64,000 bases of DNA from Cerioporus squamosus (Eukaryota; Basidiomycota; Agaricomycetes; Polyporales; Polyporaceae), in the NCBI GenBank assembly GCA_022592435.1, contig JABYQS010000110.1:1-64000 (forward strand). The letters run 5' to 3'. Position 1 is the first letter of the stretch. Each line of letters begins with the position of its first letter. Positions 23,501 to 33,047 of the stretch are shown here, one piece after another. The translations under genes were made by a program, and so were the position numbers. The notes below the pieces were generated by a model, which had not been told where the DNA came from, did no database searches, and saw only the letters and a list, made by a program, of their open reading frames with translations.

Positions 23501-25801
23501 CGACTTGAACGTGTTCGTCGAGCACAACCGAGACGCGTTCCTTCAGGGCATCCCGTCCTTCCTCGAGCAGGTGCCCGATGTCGACTACATCAATCTCTTC
23601 TTGACCAGCCTTGGGTGCGTGCGGGACCACGACGCGCTGTTCGTTCATGATTAACCATCGCATACAGTCAGGGTTCCTTGCCGTCGGACCTCGTTTCGCA
23701 GATATGCGACAAGATTCGCGTCGAGCTCGAGCGGAAGGACCTGAAGAAATATGTCAACTCAATCTTGACCGCACACGTCATGAAGAGGCCTCCGGATCAC
23801 GAAGCTGGTCTCGCCGTCCTGTTACGTCTCAAAGGTTCGTTGCTGTGGTGCATGCAGTCGATATATATCTGACGAGCTGTCATGCAGAGACGGAGCCAGA
23901 CCTTGTCGAGGACGCTGTGAAGTACATCATCTTCTTGGTCGATGCGGACAAACTCTTCGACACCGCCCTTGGGATGTACGACTTCTCCTTGGTACTCATG
24001 GTTGCACAGCATGCACAGAAGGTAAGTTTGGGCCACCATAGCTGACTTCTGATCTAACCCGCTACCAGGACCCGAGGGAGTACCTGCCGTTCTTGCGGGA
24101 GCTTCGCGCATTGGACCAGTACTACCAACGTTTCAGGATAGACGACCACCTCAAGCGCCATGAGAAGGCGCTGACTGACCTGAGTCTCGCTGGTGAGCTA
24201 TCGTCATTCCGAAGGGATGCTGCATCTGTGGCTGAACTATCGCAGGCCATGAACGTTTCGATGAGGCACTTGCGTACGTGGAGAAACACCACCTGTATAA
24301 CCACGCAATTGCAATATGGCGCGGGACCGACAAGTACGAGGTGTGGTCCAATGCCAACGTTGCCGGGACTTGCAACTGACTCGAAAGATTGCTCGCAGGC
24401 AGTGCTCAACCTCTATGGCGAATGGTTGTTCGAAAGACGAGAGTTCCGAGAAGCGGCTTTCGGTATGTCCACACAACATACTCCTGCACTACCGTTGTCT
24501 CACCATCAGCGCAGTGTTCCGGCAAGCAAACAAGCCTGAAAGGGCGTTGATCGCACACGAGAAGGCGCTTGACTGGCAGGAGCTTTTCGAACTTGTTGGC
24601 CAACAGAACTTGCCGACGTCCGAGATCGCATATCGTGTCGCTGGTACGTACTCTCTTGCATTGTTGATCCTTCAGGGCCTTCTTCACAGCAAGCTCGGCA
24701 GATGAGCTGACATCGAAGAAGCGCTTTTTGGAGGCGGCTACTGTCCTGCTGGATTATGCCGACGATGTTCGTCAAGCGGTGATAGCACTGGTTGAAGGCA
24801 ACCACTTCTCCGAAGCAAGACGCATCGTGAGTTCCTCACTGACATCCTCAGTGGAGTTGGGCACAGCTGAGCAGCGTCGCAGATCATTCTCAAGCGTCGC
24901 CCGGAGCTTCTGGAAGAGATCGTTCATCCAGGCACTCTCGAGTGCCGTGCGCGTATCTCCGAGGAACTTGGAGAGATGCGGGAGCAGCTGCGAAAGCAAC
25001 TGAACCGGATCCGGGAGCTGCGGGTTCGCAAAGTCGAGGAACCAGGTAAAGCTGACCTGTGAACGTTATAACTCGGCCGCTGATTCATGCACGTTCATCC
25101 TGAAGATGCTTTCTACGGTGTGGAAGATACAGATCTCCACAACGTCGACGTCATGACCGACATCTCGATGGCGCCGACAATGTTCACGCGTTACACGGTG
25201 GCTCCTTCCGCGATGTCGAAGACGTCTTCGAAGTGAGTCCCTGTTGGTAGCTTCCTCCCATTAGACTAACGCATTCGCCTGATCTAGGCGAAGTTCGCGT
25301 TCGAAGAGGAAGCTGGAGCGCAAGGTCGGCTCCGGGAGGAAAGGAACGGTGGACGAAGAAGAGTACCTCCTCAAGTCCGTTTCCAAGCTTGTGGCGAGGT
25401 TCAACACAGCCCAAGGTCAGTCCTAGACTTTAGATGGCACTGCCGCACCACGCATATGCTGATTCTGATACATTCCTTTCACGTCTGCAGCTGACACTTC
25501 CGCACTTCTCCCGCACCTCCTTCAGTTCACAGAGGAGCATCGCGCCGAGGCTGCTTCCCTGCAGGAGGACCTCCGCGACTTCGCTGAGGAGCTCAGTGCA
25601 GCCGTCCAGGAGATCTGGAAGAAGGCCCCCGAGGGCGAGGAGGGCGGCGCGGAGGGCGGCGCGCCATCTGCGGACAGCTGGGCCGCACGGATGGAAGCCT
25701 ACGAGAAGCGCAAGAATGCCAACCCGGTGGACAACATCGTCAGGCCGGAACTGGCGAAGCAGGAATGGAAGCTGAAGCTGCCTGACGTGAAGCAGATGTA
25801 G
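20514..25801 (+). CDS. ELP1: Elongator complex protein 1
   Basis: This is the scaffold subunit of Elongator, which dimerises the complex and supports wobble-uridine (U34) modification of cytoplasmic tRNAs by the catalytic Elp3. The first exon reads MRSLTLWK, the usual type of family start; a second ATG lies one codon upstream. The N-terminal half has WD40-type repeats (PEVLSLHVLPDSRTLVVITR, MGAAWSPDDSLLVLV, HVRISWRGDGAYFTVSVLE, ALSWRPSGNLIVGTQ, DIVFLERNGLRHGEFTL). The C-terminal half has the helical TPR-like region (LGMYDFSLVLMVAQHAQKDP, REYLPFLRELRALDQYYQRF, LNLYGEWLFERREFREAAF, ALDWQELFELVGQQNLP, ECRARISEELGEMREQL). A basic patch (SSKRSSRSKRKLERKVGSGR) precedes EEEYLLKSVSKLV; in other ELP1 proteins the equivalent patch binds tRNA. 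The end is EWKLKLPDVKQM. Many introns of about 50-60 bases interrupt the gene. No defect is seen. Confidence 0.93.
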
Positions 25802-26390
25802 GGGCGGGCCAAATGCGATCCTCTGACGGAAGTTCAAAACTACAAGTGCTGTTGTACGATAAGACGCATCAACCGTAGCATAAAATGTGTATCCCACTGA
25901 GACGTCTGTGTGTGCTGAAGGTGGGGTGAGTTGTGCGCACGCAGGCGCAGGCACTCCCGATTTCCGCATTGGTTTCGATACACAAGATGGGCACAGGGTA
26001 GCGCGTGGTATTGTACTAGTAGGCGCCGAAAGTGTTCGAACGCCGATGATTACGTAATTAGCGCCGGTGTTCGAATTCAATGCAAACTTTTCTTTTGCCT
26101 TTTCTTCCACAACCACCCCATGCCCCCCCGTGGAGTCCATGAACTCTCGCCCTCCAAGTGTGGTGCTATTGTTGCACTGTACAAGGAGGGCCACTCTTAT
26201 GGCCAAATAGGCGATATGGAGGGAGTTTCTAAAAGCACTGCTTACTACACCGTCCAACGCGACAAAAACTTTCACACCCGCAATTCGCTTCCTCGCCCAG
26301 GCCGTCCCACCACACTCACTGACAGGAAGAAGTGCATCATCGTCCGCGAGGTCCGCAAGAACCGAACAGCCCCGTACAAGGCGATCGCAG

Positions 26391-26771
26391 TGTTGAAGAT
26401 TGAGGGAGTCTGGGCTGGGCAAGCGTGCCCGCCTCGTGCCTGTCGGTATGACCATTTTCGGACGCTGTCTTGTTCTCGCCGTAGCGGCGCGCTCGCGCCC
26501 GCTGTCTCGTATGTCTTACACGTTTAGGTTTCGTTCTTGTCCTGTTAGGTTTTACCTTCGTGTTCACCTCGAGTCTTGTCTGTTTGCCTACATATATGAT
26601 GTCTATCCTGTACCGCTCACCTCAGTCCCGCATACACGCGTCTGACTGAGGTGAGCTCCCCGTTCTGTCTGTCTTGTCGTTTCCGATTGCTTACGTCCCT
26701 GTAGCTCGCTTCATAGGTACCTAATACATGATTAGTCCCGCATACACGCGTCTGACTGAGCTCGCTTCATA
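26391..26771 (+). repeat. 5' LTR of the copia element
   Basis: 381 bp, from TGTTGAAG to CTTCATA. Internally it repeats CCCGCATACACGCGTCTGAC (near 26627 and 26737) and GCTCGCTTCATAGG-type sequence (near 26704 and 26760), so part of the LTR arose by local duplication. Confidence 0.92.
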
Positions 26772-26786
26772 GGTTATGAGCCCTGC
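26772..26786 (+). other. Primer-binding site of the copia element
   Basis: GGTTATGAGCCCTGC directly follows the 5' LTR. It is complementary to the anticodon arm of initiator tRNA-Met, implying priming by a half-tRNA as in copia and Ty5. The same 15 bases follow the LTR at the left window edge. Confidence 0.7.
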
Positions 26787-26840
26787 CGTTTAGGCTACTG
26801 CGTACTCATCCAGACGACTTACCAATCCATCACCATCACC

Positions 26841-29800
26841 ATGTCCTCTGTGAAGGTCGGATCCGACGACTCCGTGCGGGTTCCGAAGCTTGAGGTGGGC
26901 GGCGGAAACTGGGTGCTGTACAAGGCCCGGTTGGTGTGGGCAGCGGACGCGAAGGGAGTGGCGGGGCACCTCGATGGCACGTCGAAGGAGCCCGTAGCGC
27001 CGTCGGGCAGCGCTGGGACAGGGTCCCCGGCTGCGACGAGCGCGACCACTTCAGCATCAGCTACACGTCCCCGCTCAGCATCCACGGGAGGCACGACGGC
27101 AGCGGCGGTCGGAGGGACTCCTGACCCAGCCGCGCAGACGAAGTACGAGACGGCGCTCGCCGAATGGCGCAAGGGCGAAGCGAACGTCAAGCAACTCATC
27201 GCGAGCACGATCCCGGACTCGCTCTTCATCAAGATCCATGATCTCCCCACCGCGCACCAGATCTGGGTCGCGATCGCAAAGGAGTTCGAGCGCAAGTTGC
27301 GCATGGTCTCGGTCGACCTGCGGTGCCAACTCCAAGACACCTGGTGCAGGGACAAAGACGATGTCCGCAAGCACCTCACGACGCTCACCGACATGCGTGA
27401 GCGTCTTGCCGCAATGGGCCAACCCCTCTCCGACGAGGACTTCTACGCTATCATCTACGGTTCCATGCCCTCCTCCTACGATCCCTATCTCGCCGCTATC
27501 TCCGCTACTCAGCGCGCTTCCGGTTCCATCATGACCGCTGATGACCTCATGGAGGGTCTGCTCGAGCAGTACGACCATCGGAAGCTGCGCGCGAGGGACA
27601 GCAAGTCCGCGCGAGATGCGAACGACGTCGCGCTTTCTGCCGACGACCGAGGCTTGCCAAAGCGCGACCGCAAGTGCCACAATTGCGGCAAGAAGGGGCA
27701 CTATAAGCGTGAGTGCCGCGCGCCGGGCGGAGGAAATGCGGGAGGGAAGAATGGCGGAGGAAAGTCGAGCGGAGATGGCAAGGGGAAGCCGAAAGACACT
27801 GCGGCGGCGGCGGAGACCAAGGAGAAGGAGTCGAAGGATAAGGACGAGGCATGGTATACATTCACTGCACCGGACAGCGACGACGAGCTGCCGGAGCTCC
27901 AGTCCGTCTCCGATTCCGAGTCTGAGCCTGACGGTTTCAGCGACCTCGGTTCCGAGCCTTCCGAAGACAGCTTTGAGGGTGGTGATCTTGCTTGGGACAC
28001 CCTGCTTCCCGAGTATCCGGACGATTTCTTCGTCAGTGCTGAACGCGCACATCTTGCCCAGGATCCTGAGGCTGTCGACGAAGTCATCCTGTTCGACTCC
28101 GGGGCGACACGCCACATGTCTCCCCACCGCCATCGGTTCGTCCGCTACACGAAGATTGCCCCGAAAGCTATACACGCAGCTGATCAGCATACATACGAGG
28201 CCGTCGGCAAAGGGGACATGTACGTCAACTTACCAAACGGTGACGGCACGCGCCGTGTCCTCCTTCGCGACGTCCTTCACGCGCCCCGGATGGGCGTGAC
28301 TCTCGTGTCCATTGGCCGCATCACCGCTGCCGGCGCCAGCGTAACATTCCGCGCTGGGGAGTGTCGCATCTCCAACCCCGACGGCAAATTGGTCGCCGTG
28401 ATCCCGATGGTGAACGGTTTGTACCGCCTTCGCATCCCCCGTGTCGAGACCGAGACTGCGGTGCCGGCTTTCGAGGAAGTCGGCGATGGTGAGCGCACAG
28501 TAACCCTTGATGAACTCCATCGCGTCTTGGGACATGTGTCGCCGCGCGTTGCGCACACCATGGTGGCGAAGGGCATGGTCGAAGGCGTCACCGTTGAGCC
28601 CTCTGGTGAGCCCCTCCGTTGCGAGTCCTGCGAGGCTGGGAAGATGACGCGTAAACCTATTTCAAAGGAACGCGTTAGGCCTCGAGCGACGGAGATAGGC
28701 GGGGAGGTGCACTCGGATGTGTGGGGACCAGCTCCAGTCCAGAGCCTCGGGGGGAGACGCTATGCCAACATGTACACCGACGACCACAGTCGGTATACCA
28801 AGCTGTATCCTATGCGCGCGAAGAGCGAGACTATCGGCTCGTACCGTAAGGTACGAGCGTTCTACCTGACGCAAAAGGGAGCTCGCATCAAGTGTTTGCA
28901 CACGGATCGGGGCGGCGAGTACCTCAGCGACGAGTTCACGAAGCTCCTCGATGAGGACGGGACCGTCCGCAAGCTCACGACGCACGACACGCCGGAGTAC
29001 AATGGTGTCAGTGAGCGTGGCAACCAGACGATCTTCGAGAAGGTCCGCGCTATGCTGCACGAGAGCGGACTGCCCGACAACCTCTGGGCGGAGGCTGCCA
29101 ACCATGCGACGTACTTGAAGAATATCACCGCGACGTCCGCACTCGATGGCAAGACGCCGTGGGAGGTCTTCTGGGGCACGAAGCCCAACATCGAACACCT
29201 CCACCCATGGGGTTGCGAGGTCCGCGTACACTCCCCTACCGGTTCGAAACTCTCCGAGCGTGCAGTGACAGCTCGGTGGGTGGGCTTCGACGCGGAGTCC
29301 GACGCTCATCGCGTCTACTGGCCCGACCGACGTATCGTGACGGTCGAGCGCAGCGTCAAGTTCCCCGGTATGACAGCGGACGTCGAGGTCCGGCTCGAGG
29401 GGGAGAATGGAGCAGTCGATACTCACCGTGATGTCGAGCCTGTGCCCTCGCCGTCTACTCCCGCTGCTTCCAAACCCCAGACCCCCGCTTCTACTCCGTC
29501 CTCTACCGCACCAGTTGTCCCTGTTGATGCGACTACGGGTGTTGACGCGCCCGACGTACTTGGTGGAGGCTTTGAGAAGGCCGAGGAGGGTCGCCCCAAG
29601 CGTGTGCACAAAGAGAGCGCGTATGTGAGGAGGCTGAGGTCCGGGGAAGGGAGCGCAACTGGTCGTGCTGGCGAGCCGGTTTTGCCGCGAGGTGTGCAAG
29701 CTGGTTCGGTGCCGGCGACAATCGAGGAGGCCCCAGAAGAGGAGGAGGTCATGGCGATGGTCAGCGAGATCGTGGAGGATGAGAGAGTCGAGCTGGCAAT

Positions 29801-31392
29801 GGCGGCGGCGATGGGCGAGAGCGAGTGCGTCAAGCCGACATACCAGGAGGCCAAGAGGCGCCCCGACTGGCCGAAGTGGCAGGAGGCAATTCAAGCGGAG
29901 CTTGAATCTCTTGTGGCTAACGGGACCTGGCGCGTCGTCGAACGCCCTTCCACAGGCAACGTCGTCGACTCGAAGTGGGTCCTGCGGGTCAAGAAGAACG
30001 CCGCAGGCGAAATCGACAAGTACAAGGCTCGACTTGTTGCCCGCGGGTTCACCCAGGTCTACGGAGTTGACTACTACGAAACATTCGCACCGGTCACCAA
30101 GCTCGCCTCCTTCCGCCTCATCCTCGCTATCGCAGCTCGTAACGGCTGGGCCGCCGACACGTTCGACTTCAACAACGCGTACCTCAACTCCAAGCTTGAG
30201 GAGGTAGTCTACCTCGAGCAGCCACCGGATCACGAGTTCGCTGACCGGAGACGCTACGTCCTCAAGCTCGAGAAGGCGCTGTACGGGTTGAAGCAGGGAG
30301 GGCGGAAATGGTACGAGACGCTGTGCGCAGCTCTCACGGACGTGGGGTTCAAGCGGGTGGAAGCCGACTATGGTGTGTTCTTTCTCCATGCTCACCCCCA
30401 CGTCGTCATCCTCGCCATCCACGTCGACGACTGCCTCATCACGGGCAGCTCGCACGCTCTCCTCAAGTCGTGCAAGCAGAAGCTCGGTGCTCGCTACAAG
30501 CTCACCAATCTCGGGCCCGCTACCTGGCTACTTGGCATCAAGATCTCGCGCGACCTCGATGCACGTACTCTGGCCCTATCTCAGCACGCCTACATCGAAT
30601 CGATCCTCCGATGCTTCAATTTCACCGACCTGAAGCCCATTTCGACCCCCATGGATCCCCACATCCAGCTTTCAAAGTCCCAGTGTCCGGAGAGCACTGC
30701 GGACGTCGCGCGCATGCGCCAGGTCCCGTACAAAGAGGCGATCGGATCGCTGATGTACGCGGCCATGGCCCATGGGCACACGGCCGGACATCGCGTTCGC
30801 CGTCTCGACGCTTGCGCAGTATGCGCAGAACCCGGGTTGGACCCATTGGGAGGCGGTCAAACGCGTCTTCCGCTATCTGCAAGGCACGAAGGGACTCTGG
30901 CTGGTCTACGGTGGAGGAGGGCAGGGGCTCGAGGGATTTGTGGATGCGGATGGGGCGTCGCAGGAACACCGACACGCGATTACAGGGTACGTCTTCCTCG
31001 TTGACGGTGGTGCTGTTTCGTGGGCCTCGAAGAAACAGGAGCTCGTCACGCTCTCGACCGCGGAATCCGAATACGTCGCCGCAACACACGCCGCGAAGGA
31101 AGCTATCTGGCTTCGTCGACTCATCGCTGAAGTCTTCCGTCCCCTCTCCGAGCCAACCACTCTCCATAGCGACAATCAGTCTGCCATCGCTCTCACCCGC
31201 GACGGCTCCTATCACGCCCGGACCAAGCACATCGACATACGGTACCATTTCATTCGCTACTCCATCGAGGCCGGTTCTATTCGACTCCTCTACTGCCCTA
31301 CCGACGACCAGACCGCCGACATCTTGACAAAGGCCCTCCCCTCCGTCAAGGTTAAGCACTTCGCTGCTGCAATCGGGCTCGCGCACGCTTGA
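26841..31392 (+). pseudogene. Copia gag-pol polyprotein, frameshifted in RT/RNase H
   Basis: The frame opens 69 bases after the 5' LTR. Gag is followed by a CCHC knuckle (CHNCGKKGHYKREC, near 27676), an aspartic protease (LFDSGATRHMS, near 28090), a GAG-pre-integrase finger (HRVLGHV and CESCEAGK), an integrase core (HSDVWGP, HTDRGGEY, SERGNQ), then reverse transcriptase (NGTWRVVERP, DFNNAYLNSKLEEVVYLEQP, IHVDDCLITG). The first frame ends at 31004, and the RNase H part (FVDADGASQEHRHAITGY, STAESEYVAATHA, HSDNQSAIALT, DILTKALPS) lies in another frame to 31392. The cause is a 7-bp imperfect tandem duplication, CCATGGC then CCATGGG, at 30763-30776. The element therefore looks unable to make complete Pol, despite identical LTRs. 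Confidence 0.9.
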
Positions 31393-31399
31393 GGGGGAG
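31390..31399 (+). other. Polypurine tract
   Basis: TGAGGGGGAG lies directly before the 3' LTR, the plus-strand primer of reverse transcription. Its first three bases are the polyprotein stop codon. Confidence 0.8.
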
Positions 31400-31780
31400 T
31401 GTTGAAGATTGAGGGAGTCTGGGCTGGGCAAGCGTGCCCGCCTCGTGCCTGTCGGTATGACCATTTTCGGACGCTGTCTTGTTCTCGCCGTAGCGGCGCG
31501 CTCGCGCCCGCTGTCTCGTATGTCTTACACGTTTAGGTTTCGTTCTTGTCCTGTTAGGTTTTACCTTCGTGTTCACCTCGAGTCTTGTCTGTTTGCCTAC
31601 ATATATGATGTCTATCCTGTACCGCTCACCTCAGTCCCGCATACACGCGTCTGACTGAGGTGAGCTCCCCGTTCTGTCTGTCTTGTCGTTTCCGATTGCT
31701 TACGTCCCTGTAGCTCGCTTCATAGGTACCTAATACATGATTAGTCCCGCATACACGCGTCTGACTGAGCTCGCTTCATA
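31400..31780 (+). repeat. 3' LTR of the copia element
   Basis: 381 bp, same sequence as the 5' LTR by eye. The CGCAG target copy follows at 31781-31785, after which the interrupted transposase frame resumes. Confidence 0.92.
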
Positions 31781-32436
31781 CGCAGCGGCTGAGGGGGATG
31801 TTACGGAGCGACAGGTGCGCAAGGTTGCCAATTCAGCAGGGTACCACTGTCGGATTGCGCGGCGTAAGCCCTTCCTATCCCAGGAAGTCATCAAGAAGCG
31901 CTACGTATGGGCACGGGAGAACAAGACGATGGATTGGGACACCATCATCTGGACAGACGAGACACAGCTGGAGTTGGGGAAGAGGCCTGGGCGGGTGCAT
32001 GTCACTCGACAGCCTGGTGAGGAGTTTCTCCCCAACAACATCCAACCAACCTTCAGGAGCGGCCGGAAGTCCATCATGTTGTGGGGCTGTGTGGCGCAGG
32101 GTTGCAAGGGACCACTCATCCGGCTGGATCTGGGAGAGGAGGAGGTGCAGGAGGGAGGGAAAGGGAAGTCGTCGGGCAGGAAGGGTGGACTCAATGGGGA
32201 GCGGTATGTCAGCCAAGTCCTGGAAGGCCCCCTTCTCGAATTCTACACCACCATGAACAAGGAGAGGGGTGGGCGTATGCTTGTGGTTGAGGATGGGGCT
32301 CCTGCACACACTAGCAAGGTTGCAGCAGCAGCTCGAGAGCGCCTGGGCATTCGCACCCTCACACATCCCCCGAACTCTCCTGACCTCAACCCCATCGAGC
32401 CCCTCTGGAACCTTCTCAAAACCCGTGTGGCAAGTA

Positions 32437-32680
32437 CTGTAGAGTTTCGACCGATGCGGTGCAGGCCCCAGCGGGGTGTGACCTGTAACCGCCCGCAGTC
32501 GCCGGAGCGGAGCGGAGGCGCCCAAAATTTGCCTGATTTGGCCTGCTAAACGCCCGAAAACCGAGCCAAAACGCGAAAATGGGGGCCCCAAAGGGGCCGT
32601 GACCTGTGACCTACAGCACGATGTGGTGCGGCGGAGGTCCCTGTGACCTGTGACGCGCCGCATCGGTCGAAACTCTACAG
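32437..32680 (+). mobile_element. 244-bp MITE inside the transposase gene
   Basis: Perfect 23-bp terminal inverted repeats (outer bases CTGTAGAGTTTCGACCGATG and its inverse) are flanked by TA duplications at 32435-32436 and 32681-32682. There is no coding capacity. The interior repeats GTGACCTGT three or more times. Removing it with one TA restores the transposase frame exactly. The TA target and long perfect repeats suggest mobilisation by a Tc1/mariner-type transposase, but its ends do not match those of the host element. Confidence 0.88.
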
Positions 32681-33047
32681 TAAACCGGGTTCTCAGAATT
32701 CCCTCAATGCACTTTGGAAGGCGGCACAGTCGGTTTGGGCAGACTTGTCGGAGGAGGAAATGGACAGGGTCATGGGGAGCATGTCGGAGAGAGTGGCGGC
32801 TGTAAAGGAAGCCAAAGGCGGTTACACCCACTTCTAGTTATGTATAATGAAACTTCATTCAGTGGCCTAACATATGTGTGTTGTAGTTTGTTTTAATTGT
32901 ATGAAGTAAGTGCTAAGTAACTGCACGAATTCGCCGGTCCACGGGCGCCTATTTTGGGCGTTCGAACATTTTCGGCGGGGACGAGTACTCTACAACCAGG
33001 AGACGTGTTACACTTCGTCCTTAAGATGTACCATTTGATTGTATCGT

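Larger units (their letters stand above)
26391..31780 (+). mobile_element. Ty1/copia LTR retrotransposon, full length
   Basis: The 5,390-bp element has two 381-bp LTRs, a 5-bp target duplication (CGCAG at 26386-26390 and 31781-31785), a primer-binding site next to the 5' LTR, a polypurine tract before the 3' LTR, and one gag-pol reading frame in copia order (integrase before reverse transcriptase). The LTRs start TGTTGAAG and end CTTCATA, so the 3' terminus is TA rather than CA. I found no difference between the two LTRs on reading them side by side, which points to a recent insertion. It sits in the same orientation as the transposase gene it interrupts. Confidence 0.93.
26120..32837 (+). 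pseudogene. Tc1/mariner DD34E transposase, split by two insertions
   Basis: The coding sequence lies in three pieces: 26120-26390, 31786-32436 and 32683-32837. Together they are 1,077 bases, exactly 359 codons including TAG, so the frame was intact before the insertions. The N-terminal part has a helix-turn-helix (GAIVALYKEGHSYGQIGDME, GVSKSTAYYTVQ) and a linker (RPGRPTTLT). The catalytic domain has WTDET, VVEDGAPAH and SPDLNPIEPLWNLLK, with 34 residues between the second Asp and the Glu, giving a DD34E triad of Tc1 type. The C-terminus ends KGGYTHF. A copia element interrupts codons just after APYKAIA, and a MITE interrupts after LLKTRV. The gene cannot make a full transposase as it stands. 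Confidence 0.88.
26016..32985 (+). mobile_element. Tc1/mariner element carrying two nested insertions
   Basis: Terminal inverted repeats of about 60 bp sit between TA dinucleotides (26014-26015 and 32986-32987). The outer ends read CTAGTAGGCGCCGAAAGTG on the left and CTCGTCCCCGCCGAAAATG on the right, read inward, and share TGTTCGAACGCC. Removing the copia element with one 5-bp target copy and the MITE with one TA leaves about 1.33 kb, a usual size for this superfamily. The element lies between the convergent 3' ends of ELP1 and the DUF1479 gene. Confidence 0.88.

Noticed and set aside
25430..26455. A 341-codon minus-strand frame over the ELP1 3' end and the mariner left end
   Set aside because: It spans the mariner boundary and antisense to the last ELP1 exon, so it cannot be an old gene; a shadow frame.
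26120..26527. Short transposase-like protein as a complete gene
   Set aside because: The frame continues into the copia LTR only by chance; the real C-terminal part lies after the 3' LTR at 31786.
27075..28190. A 371-codon minus-strand frame opposite gag
   Set aside because: Antisense to the gag, zinc-knuckle and protease coding sequence; composition reflects the opposite strand.
28662..30455. A 597-codon minus-strand frame inside the copia pol gene
   Set aside because: It is the reverse complement of conserved integrase and RT codons with strong GC3 bias; no independent family or start signal.
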